DNA from: Bacteroidota bacterium
GTDB lineage: Bacteria > Bacteroidota > Bacteroidia > Chitinophagales > Chitinophagaceae
Length of the DNA stretch: 22,932 nt
NCBI GenBank assembly: GCA_023418315.1
Contig: JAEZZY010000065.1
Coordinates: 1-22,932 of the forward strand
Reading direction: 5' to 3'
Below the pieces are notes generated by a model. The model ran no database searches. It worked only from the letters and a program-made list of their open reading frames with translations, and was not told the DNA's origin. Shown one piece after another: positions 7,143 through 12,844 of this stretch. Position 1 is the stretch's first letter. Every line of letters starts with the position of its first letter. Made by a program: the position numbers and the translations under genes.

Positions 7143-7712
7143 CTACCAATTTACAAAAGCTTTATTAAATATATCGTCTGCGAGTTGTTTTCCTATTTCA
7201 TCAATCAGCGAGGCTTCTACGGATTGCACCGTATTGGCGGCATCAAAATCGGCAAAGCGGGTGAAGGTTTGTGTGAAACTCGCTTTTTCATCCAATCGGT
7301 TGGTAAAGGTTACGTTTACCCCTATGGTGAGCCGGTTTTGGGATGCCTGCTGCGTTTGCTGCACACCTGATACCGATACCTGATATAGGGTAATTTGCCC
7401 TTTAAGATCATAATCGGTGGTTTCGGAGTTTTGCGGTGCCAATCCGGTTTGCGAAAGAATACGACTACGAATCTTATCGGTAAGAGTGGCGCTAAGCGTA
7501 GGCACTACATTCTGCGCGCGGTTTTCCAGCACGTGGATGTTAATGGTTTTTCCTTCTATGGTGGCTCCGGTAAAGCTATATACACCGCAGCCGCTCATTG
7601 TAGCCGCCAGGATAAGGAATAGAGCTATGATAAAAGGATGTCTGTTCATTCGATGTCGCTTCCGCGCAGCAAATATCCTAATTCTTTTTGGTGTGCGGGC
7701 ATTCTTGTTCAT
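7143..7712 (-). CDS. lptE: LptE-like outer-membrane lipoprotein (LPS assembly)
   Basis: A predicted outer-membrane lipoprotein that would plug LptD during LPS insertion. The hydrophobic segment FIIALFLILAATMSGCGVYSF contains a lipobox (MSGC), and GVYSFTGATI after the cysteine is typical of Bacteroidota LptE. The rest is an alpha/beta domain with a THR/SER-rich strand region and a C-terminal helix. Two starts compete. The ATG at 7712 overlaps the lpxH stop as ATGA, favouring translational coupling, but adds 21 very basic residues. The internal ATG at 7649 gives a textbook lipoprotein signal peptide (MNRHPF...). The long form is listed; the short form may be the real one. Family call is good, given both sequence and neighbours. 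Confidence 0.82.
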   Translation of the reverse strand: MNKNARTPKRIRIFAARKRHRMNRHPFIIALFLILAATMSGCGVYSFTGATIEGKTINIHVLENRAQNVVPTLSATLTDKIRSRILSQTGLAPQNSETTDYDLKGQITLYQVSVSGVQQTQQASQNRLTIGVNVTFTNRLDEKASFTQTFTRFADFDAANTVQSVEASLIDEIGKQLADDIFNKAFVNW

Positions 7713-8470
7713 TTATAAAACTGCAACTTCAATTCCATTCCGTCGAATACCGCATAGCTATTGTATTTTATCCAATCGCCTAAGTTGATGTATAGGCTGT
7801 CGGGTTGCAAAGGATATTCAATCGCAATATGGCGATGTCCAAAAATAAAATAATCTATATGCTCTGTTTTCAGCTTTTCGTAGGCAAATTGTACTAACCA
7901 TTCCTTCTTTCCCAAAAACGGGTCTTCTTCTTCGGTAACATGCTTGGGGCCTAAGCGGCTGAACCAGCTTGCCATGCCCACGCCGGTGTCGGGATGTATT
8001 CTTCTGTACAGCCATTGAGAAACAGGACTGCGTAATAGTTTTTTCAACAGTTTATAGCCATGGTCTCCGGGTCCCAGTCCATCGCCGTGCGCAATGAAAA
8101 ATTTCTTTCCATTGTAGGTTCTTTCTATAGGATGATGATGAACGGGAATGTTCAGCTCATCCTGAAAATAACCGCGCATCCATAAGTCATGATTTCCCGT
8201 AAACGCTTCTATAGGCAACCCATGATCGGAGAGCTCGGCAAGCTTACCTAAGAAACGTGTAAATCCTTTCGGTACCACATTTTTATACTCAAACCAAGCA
8301 TCAAAAATATCTCCTACCAAAAACAACCGTGCGGCATCTTCGCTGATTTCATCCAACCAGGCACACAAACGCTTTTCCCGCTCCACACTCGAAGCCTTAT
8401 CGGGAATACCGAGATGAAAATCGGAAGCGAAGTATATTTTTTTATGGGGTGGGAGTTGCATGATGAACAC
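7709..8470 (-). CDS. lpxH: LpxH-like UDP-2,3-diacylglucosamine diphosphatase (metallophosphoesterase)
   Basis: A 253-residue calcineurin-like phosphoesterase expected to hydrolyse UDP-2,3-diacylglucosamine to lipid X in lipid A synthesis at the inner face of the membrane. All metal-binding motifs are present: DFHLG (17-21), GDIFD (53-57), GNHD (92-95), HGDG (128-131) and GHRH (211-214). Length agrees with the family. Some Bacteroidota paralogues of this fold have other or unknown substrates, so the substrate is inferred from similarity and from the adjacent lptE-like gene. The stop overlaps the next ATG (ATGA). The first ATG (MFIMQL) is 5 nt after the TIGR02757 stop; the second Met, three codons in, is also possible. 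Confidence 0.85.
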   Translation of the reverse strand: MFIMQLPPHKKIYFASDFHLGIPDKASSVEREKRLCAWLDEISEDAARLFLVGDIFDAWFEYKNVVPKGFTRFLGKLAELSDHGLPIEAFTGNHDLWMRGYFQDELNIPVHHHPIERTYNGKKFFIAHGDGLGPGDHGYKLLKKLLRSPVSQWLYRRIHPDTGVGMASWFSRLGPKHVTEEEDPFLGKKEWLVQFAYEKLKTEHIDYFIFGHRHIAIEYPLQPDSLYINLGDWIKYNSYAVFDGMELKLQFYK

Positions 8471-8475
8471 GCAAT

Positions 8476-9243
8476 TTACAATCTCTCCGCCATTCCGATT
8501 CCAAATAAGGCAAAATCGTACAGGACAGGGTCTTCGGCATTAAATTCTTTGAGCCGTGCGGTGAGTAGTTCCGCATTTTTCCAATCCGCTTTTGCATGAG
8601 GCAGTAACCCCAACCGGTGGGCTACGCTTGCCACATGCACATCTAAAGGGCAGATAAGTTGATGAGATTTTATCCGTTTCCATAGTCCGAAATCCACTCC
8701 TTGTTCCTCACTTCGCACCATCCATCTGAGAAACATATTGAGGCGTTTGCAAGCAGAGTTTTTCGCAGGTGTAGCAATGTGTTTCTTCGTTCGCTCGGGA
8801 TATTCTTCCAACGAAAAAAAATAATTATGAAAATGAATCAGCGCTTGTTTTACATGTTCATGTTTATATACTCCATCCCCTACAAATGCGGTTTCTAAAG
8901 AGCTATGCTGTTGATAATGCTGTTGTAAAAAATGAATAAAATAAAGTGCGTCTGTTGCATTAAATGTGCGATGTGCAAAATGTTGAAAAGGTTTCAGGTC
9001 TTGTGGTTGATGATGAAGGATAAAATCATGCGGGGCATCATTCATCCACCGCATCAGTTTGTTGGCATTGTTGATGATAGTGGTGCGGTTTCCCCAGGCA
9101 AGAATAGCGGCAAAGAATCCGGCGATTTCTATATCTTGTTTTTTAGAAAAACGGTGCGGTACTACAATCGGGTCTTTAGCAATAAAAGACGGTTGATAAT
9201 AGAGCTTTAATTTTTCGTTGAGAAGCTGCTGAAGAGGCGACAA
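8476..9243 (-). CDS. TIGR02757 family protein (function unknown)
   Basis: The family is conserved in Bacteroidota and has no firmly assigned function. Recognisable segments are DPIVVPHRFSKKQDIEIAGF near the N terminus, then FFAAILAWGNRTTII, CKRLNMFLRWMVR, CPLDVHVASVAHRLGLL and YDFALFGIG at the C terminus. The cysteine and the LDVH segment suggest a fold distantly like a helix-hairpin-helix DNA glycosylase, but this is only an impression. I place the start at the TTG at 9243 (reading SPLQQLLNEKLKLYYQP), because family members begin about this far before DPI. The longer TTG start at 9297 lies inside the terminator hairpin of the upstream gene. No ATG or GTG is available in frame. It is probably the first gene of the lpxH-lptE-secG transcript. 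Confidence 0.85.
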   Translation of the reverse strand: MSPLQQLLNEKLKLYYQPSFIAKDPIVVPHRFSKKQDIEIAGFFAAILAWGNRTTIINNANKLMRWMNDAPHDFILHHQPQDLKPFQHFAHRTFNATDALYFIHFLQQHYQQHSSLETAFVGDGVYKHEHVKQALIHFHNYFFSLEEYPERTKKHIATPAKNSACKRLNMFLRWMVRSEEQGVDFGLWKRIKSHQLICPLDVHVASVAHRLGLLPHAKADWKNAELLTARLKEFNAEDPVLYDFALFGIGMAERL

Positions 9244-9289
9244 AAAGATAAAAGATTTGGAATAGTAACGTGAACGAATTTCATAGGAA

Positions 9290-9311
9290 AACCCCAACCG
9301 GTTTTGGGGTT
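9290..9311 (-). terminator. Hairpin abutting the stop of the peptidyl-prolyl isomerase gene
   Basis: An 8-bp perfect stem (AACCCCAA 9290-9297 with TTGGGGTT 9304-9311) closes a 6-nt loop, immediately after the TAG at 9314-9312, with a short T-run (TTTTCC) following on the minus strand. It is a likely terminator or attenuator between the isomerase and the TIGR02757 gene. Confidence 0.6.
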
Positions 9312-9989
9312 CTATTTTTTTCGTTTTCTTTTTTTCTTGACTTTTCCTTCTTCCTGTAAATAAACTTTCCTCATCGCAATATCGGTATGAGGACGATCGG
9401 CTTGGTTGCGCGGCATAGCGGAAATTTTATCCACCACATCCATTCCTTCCAGCACCCTACCAAAGACCGTATAATTACCATCTAAGAATGCTGTACCTCC
9501 CTCTGTTTTATAGGTTTCTCTTTGTTGCGGAGTAAATACTCTGCCGGTGCGTTGCGTAAGGGCATCCAGTTCTTCATCGGTATATTTTTTACCGGTTACG
9601 ATATAAAATTGGCATCCGGAGGAAGCTTTTTCGGGGTTATTATCTCTTGCCATCCCTACCGCACTGCGGCAATGATAGGCACTGTCATTTATTTCTGCCG
9701 GTATGCGATAACCCGTTTCTCCGTTGCCGAGCATTTGTTCGGGTTGTGCATGTTTAGAATCGGGGTCGCCGCCTTGGATAACGAAATTGGGAATGACGCG
9801 GTGAAACAACGTGCTGTCAAAGAATTTTTCCTTCACAAGTTTCACCATATTATCCCTATGCAAAGGAGTATAATCATACAACTCCATGACGATTTTTCCT
9901 GAGTCGGTTTCTATAACTACTTTTTGCGATTGCGCATAGGCGGCGGCATTTAGGAAAAAGACGAAAAGGATAAGTACGATTTTTTTCAT
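9312..9989 (-). CDS. Periplasmic cyclophilin-type peptidyl-prolyl cis-trans isomerase
   Basis: A 225-residue protein that catalyses proline isomerisation in exported proteins. A signal peptide (residues 1-19, hydrophobic core VLILFVFFLNAAA, cleavage after AYA) directs it to the periplasm. The cyclophilin core is clear: FHRVIPNFVIQGGDP, the GMARDNNPEKASSGCQFYI segment, and the DGNYTVFGRVLEGMDVVDKI motif. An insertion of about 25 residues containing ELDALTQRTGRVF sits before that last motif, as in other Bacteroidota members. It ends in a strongly basic KKKRKRKK tail, which is unusual for a periplasmic protein. It is followed at once by a terminator-like hairpin and then by the TIGR02757 gene. 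Family assignment is firm. Confidence 0.92.
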   Translation of the reverse strand: MKKIVLILFVFFLNAAAYAQSQKVVIETDSGKIVMELYDYTPLHRDNMVKLVKEKFFDSTLFHRVIPNFVIQGGDPDSKHAQPEQMLGNGETGYRIPAEINDSAYHCRSAVGMARDNNPEKASSGCQFYIVTGKKYTDEELDALTQRTGRVFTPQQRETYKTEGGTAFLDGNYTVFGRVLEGMDVVDKISAMPRNQADRPHTDIAMRKVYLQEEGKVKKKRKRKK

Positions 9990-10009
9990 AAATAAAAATT
10001 GAACGTTAC

Positions 10010-10039
10010 GGAATATGAGCCGCTAAATTAGGATATTCC
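10010..10039. repeat. Small inverted repeat upstream of the isomerase gene
   Basis: Arms GGAATAT (10010-10016) and ATATTCC (10033-10039) flank a 16-nt loop in the 236-nt divergent gap between the isomerase and beta-lactamase genes. Its role is unknown; a regulator site or chance are both possible. Confidence 0.3.
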
Positions 10040-10198
10040 TGATAGGGATGAGCTATTTAGAAAAATGAGGGCAGTTCAAATTTTCGCTCCTATAAATAAA
10101 ACGATACTGCTAATCCCGGTACTATATCAGATTGTTGTTTTCTCAAAAACGCCTATAAACCTCAATAAAATCAAGGTCTTTAAGTTTGTAGCATTACC

Positions 10199-10206
10199 TA
10201 CCTTTG
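10199..10206 (+). promoter_or_regulatory. Candidate Bacteroidota -7 element (TAnnTTTG) for the beta-lactamase gene
   Basis: TACCTTTG lies 20 nt before the ATG at 10226. A TTTG occurs upstream but only 10 nt away, too close for a normal -33 box, so the promoter may be weak or regulated. Confidence 0.5.
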
Positions 10207-10225
10207 CCGCTCATTAAATCAAATT

Positions 10226-11089
10226 ATGCTTCAACGATTTTTATTTGTTTTTATAGCCGCATTGTCTATCTTTTTTATTGAAGGGTGCGAAAATCCACGC
10301 ATACATGAACAAGAAGATTTAGGCATTTTCTTTAAAAATAAAGGGATTGACGATGCCTGTTTTATCCTGCGGGATCATACGCATGAAGAAGTGTATTACT
10401 ACAATAAAGAACGATGTACGGAGCGTTTTTCTCCTGCCTCTACTTTTAAAATATTCAATTCTCTCGTAGCCTTGCAAACCGCTATTGCACCGGATGAACA
10501 ACTGATTATAAAATGGGACAGCGTAAAACGATGGAATGAAAACTGGAACAAAGACATGAATATGCGGGAAGCATTCAAACTCAGCAATGCGGCTTATTAC
10601 CAGGAAATAGCCAGAAGAATAGGCGCGGATTATCTGCAACATTATATAGATACCGTGCAATACGGCAATAAACGCATGGGTGGAAAAATAGATGAGTTTT
10701 GGCTGAACGACACCTTGCAGATATCAGCCGATGAGCAATTAGGGTTTGTAAAGCGTTTGTATTTTGATGAACTTCCTTTTTCTGAACGGGCGCAGCGCAT
10801 CGTGCGCAGCATGATGCTGCAAGAAAACGAAAAAGGACGGAAGCTATATTATAAAACCGGTACGCACCTCACAAAAGACTCTATGCTTTGCTGGATAGTA
10901 GGCTTTGCAGAGCATATCGTTTCCGTTAAAGAACATGAAAACTCTATGAACAAAAGCGGGGTGCGCAATTATCCTTATTTCTTTGCCATGAACTTCACCG
11001 TAGCGGGCAATGACATAGGGAAATGGTCGGAAGTGCGCCTACAACTCCTGCATGAAATATTAGAAAAAATGGCTTTTCAAAAGCGGTAG
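10226..11089 (+). CDS. Class D (OXA-type) beta-lactamase, predicted lipoprotein
   Basis: A 287-residue serine beta-lactamase expected to hydrolyse penicillins or related drugs in the periplasm. The class D motifs are all present: STFK (72-75, active Ser72 and Lys75), YGN (146-148), a tryptophan in EFWLND (Trp159) and KTG (210-212), plus a WIVGF segment (223-227). The usual SxV motif reads SNA (120-122). The N terminus is a lipoprotein signal with a lipobox-like IEGC (cysteine 21), implying membrane anchoring. The YYQEIARRIG helix and FWLN...LQIS segment match the family. The gene lies alone on the plus strand, 1 nt from the convergent metF stop. Activity and spectrum cannot be read from sequence; the penicillin-binding sensor relative BlaR is unlikely because no transmembrane sensor domain is present. 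Confidence 0.93.
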   Translation: MLQRFLFVFIAALSIFFIEGCENPRIHEQEDLGIFFKNKGIDDACFILRDHTHEEVYYYNKERCTERFSPASTFKIFNSLVALQTAIAPDEQLIIKWDSVKRWNENWNKDMNMREAFKLSNAAYYQEIARRIGADYLQHYIDTVQYGNKRMGGKIDEFWLNDTLQISADEQLGFVKRLYFDELPFSERAQRIVRSMMLQENEKGRKLYYKTGTHLTKDSMLCWIVGFAEHIVSVKEHENSMNKSGVRNYPYFFAMNFTVAGNDIGKWSEVRLQLLHEILEKMAFQKR

Positions 11090-11090
11090 C

Positions 11091-12044
11091 TTATAGCAAA
11101 CGTTTCAGCACATTATAGATCACATGCGGCTTTCCTAAGGTGTAGAAATGCAACACGGGTACTTTATTCTTTAGCAAATCGCGGCATTGCTCCAGCAACC
11201 ATTCCTCCCCTATTTTTTCGCAGTCAGCTTCGTTTTTGGCAGCAGTCATTTCCTTATAAAGCTCAACGGGTACTTCCACATTAAAAATGGAGGGAATCAT
11301 GGTGAGCTGGCGCTTGCCTGTAAGCGGTTTTAAACCGGGCACTATAGGCACTTCCACGCCGTGCTCCCGACAACGATCCACATAGCTGTAAAAATGCTGA
11401 TTGCGAAAGAACATTTGCGTGGTAACATAGTCTGCCCCCAGTTCTATTTTCCGTTTCAGATAGTAAATATCCGTGTCTATATTGGGCGCTTCAAAATGCT
11501 TTTCGGGATAGCCAGCCACGCCTATGCAGAAGTCGGTTTTCACACCATCCATAATATCTTCTTCCAGATAATGCCCCTGATTAAGACCTATGATTTGCTT
11601 CACGAGATCTTCTGCATAACGATGACCGGCCGGATGGGGATTAAAAAATTTTTCGTTTGCAGCGGCATCACCTCTGAGCGCCAGTATATTCTTTACTCCG
11701 AGAAAATTAAGGTCAATAAGTGCATTTTCCGTTTCTTCTTTACTAAAACCGCCACAGATAATGTGGGGGATAGCATCTACCTTATACTTATTCATCAGCG
11801 CGGCACAAATGCCTACCGTACCGGGGCGCTTACGAATCTCTACGCGTTCAAAACTATTATCCGGTCGTTTTTTATAGACTTGCTCGGCACGGTGGTAGGT
11901 AACGTTTATAAATGCGGGTTTAAATTCCATCAGCGGGTCCAGATGCTGATAAATGGATTCTATGCTTTTGCCTTTGGTAGGCGGTAAAATTTCAAAAGAG
12001 ATAATTGTATCTTTTGCCTTGGTGAGTCCTTCTGTAAGTTTCAT
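11091..12044 (-). CDS. metF: Methylenetetrahydrofolate reductase
   Basis: A 317-residue FAD enzyme that reduces 5,10-methylene-THF to 5-methyl-THF for methionine synthesis in the cytosol. It begins with the family motif ISFEILPPTKG, containing the catalytic Glu18. It continues with INVTYHRAEQ, HIICGGFSKEETENAL, NILALRGD (about residues 130-137), CIGVAGYPEKH, DYVTTQMFF and PIVPGLKPL, in the order seen in MetF. Length is normal. The ATG at 12044 gives the standard N terminus (MKLTEGL). The gene is monocistronic in appearance: it converges on the beta-lactamase gene with a 1-nt gap and diverges from the ArsR-like gene. Confident assignment. Confidence 0.95.
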   Translation of the reverse strand: MKLTEGLTKAKDTIISFEILPPTKGKSIESIYQHLDPLMEFKPAFINVTYHRAEQVYKKRPDNSFERVEIRKRPGTVGICAALMNKYKVDAIPHIICGGFSKEETENALIDLNFLGVKNILALRGDAAANEKFFNPHPAGHRYAEDLVKQIIGLNQGHYLEEDIMDGVKTDFCIGVAGYPEKHFEAPNIDTDIYYLKRKIELGADYVTTQMFFRNQHFYSYVDRCREHGVEVPIVPGLKPLTGKRQLTMIPSIFNVEVPVELYKEMTAAKNEADCEKIGEEWLLEQCRDLLKNKVPVLHFYTLGKPHVIYNVLKRLL

Positions 12045-12057
12045 AAAAAATAACGCA

Positions 12058-12065
12058 CAAAGCTA
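12058..12065 (-). promoter_or_regulatory. Candidate Bacteroidota -7 element (TAnnTTTG) for metF
   Basis: On the minus strand the sequence reads TAGCTTTG, 13 nt before the metF ATG. No TTG is seen at the -33 position. Confidence 0.4.
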
Positions 12066-12201
12066 ATAAAGAATAGAAAAGGTAAAAGGATGATTGCATA
12101 AAAAGGGATAAATTGTAGCGGCTGGAACCCTGCATTTAGCGGGGTGGAAATAAAATTAAACAGAAAATCGCCATTCCTTTAACATAATTTTCTAATCATG
12201 C

Positions 12202-12233
12202 TTTGCTATATATATGGCATTGTCGTATGTTTG
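12202..12233 (+). promoter_or_regulatory. Bacteroidota promoter (TTTG, N20, TAnnTTTG) for the ArsR-like gene
   Basis: TTTG at 12202-12205 and TATGTTTG at 12226-12233 are separated by exactly 20 nt, an excellent match to the Bacteroidota -33/-7 consensus. Transcription would start near 12240, leaving a leader of about 47 nt before the ATG at 12287. Confidence 0.8.
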
Positions 12234-12286
12234 CGTCGCAATTGCAAAAAACAGGATTATTTAATCGTTAAAAACAGAATAAGTAA

Positions 12287-12649
12287 ATGGAAACAACAAT
12301 GTCATCAAACACGTTGATTATTAGAAAAGACGAAAGCACGAACGAACAAATCAAGTTGGATTATGTGGCTGTAAAAAGTGCCGCTATGACTTTGAGAGCA
12401 ATCAACCACAAGCTGCGTCAGCAAATCATCAAATTGCTGGAAGAAAACAAGCGTATGAACGTAACGGATATTTACGTAAAACTCCGTTTAGAGCAATCGG
12501 TAGCTTCACAGCATTTAGCTATTTTGCGCCGTGCGAATATCGTGGAAACCGTGCGTGAAGGAAAGTTCATCCATTATGCGCTTAACCATAACCGCATTGC
12601 CGCAGTAGCTAAATTCGTGCATGAATTAGTGAATTCTGAAGAAAATTAA
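12287..12649 (+). CDS. ArsR/SmtB-family winged-helix transcriptional regulator
   Basis: A 120-residue DNA-binding protein. The helix-turn-helix is at about 57-84: NVTDIYVKLRLEQSVASQHL, then AILRRANIV, in which SVASQHLAILRRANIV is the recognition-helix signature of the ArsR family. The wing is at about 85-98 (ETVREGKFIHYAL). It contains no cysteine at all, so the classical metal-sensing site is absent. The N-terminal extension of about 25 residues (MSSNTLIIRKDESTNEQIK) is polar. A second in-frame ATG lies four codons on. A strong promoter precedes and a strong terminator follows, so it is monocistronic. It may repress its own gene or the divergent metF; that is only inference. Confidence 0.88.
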   Translation: METTMSSNTLIIRKDESTNEQIKLDYVAVKSAAMTLRAINHKLRQQIIKLLEENKRMNVTDIYVKLRLEQSVASQHLAILRRANIVETVREGKFIHYALNHNRIAAVAKFVHELVNSEEN

Positions 12650-12672
12650 TACCTTATTTTCATCTAAAATGT

Positions 12673-12701
12673 AAGAGGTTGCCTAAGAAGCAACCTCTTT
12701 T
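12673..12701 (+). terminator. Rho-independent terminator after the ArsR-like gene
   Basis: A 10-bp perfect stem (12673-12682 with 12690-12699) closes a 7-nt loop and is followed by T residues, 24 nt after the stop codon. Confidence 0.85.
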
Positions 12702-12793
12702 ATTATGCGGCTATTTTTCAAGAGCTTTCATTGCCTATATAGTACTAAAATAATCCTCTTCTCAAAATACCTTGCGCCTACATAGCTACGCAC

Positions 12794-12826
12794 AAAAAAA
12801 CCGGAAGCGTAAACTTCCGGTTTTTT
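12794..12826 (-). terminator. Rho-independent terminator after the type IX secreted protein gene, bidirectional
   Basis: A 13-bp stem (6 A-T pairs plus CCGGAAG/CTTCCGG) closes a 6-nt loop at 12808-12813. A-runs and T-runs flank both sides, giving a U-tract in either direction. It lies 18 nt past the minus-strand stop at 12845 and also backs up the ArsR terminator on the other strand. Confidence 0.85.
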
Positions 12827-12844
12827 GCTATAAAGCATTCTTAT

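Noticed and set aside
12045..12286. SAM or other riboswitch upstream of metF
   Set aside because: The putative metF leader is only about a dozen nucleotides, too short for any known riboswitch, and no conserved motif was seen.
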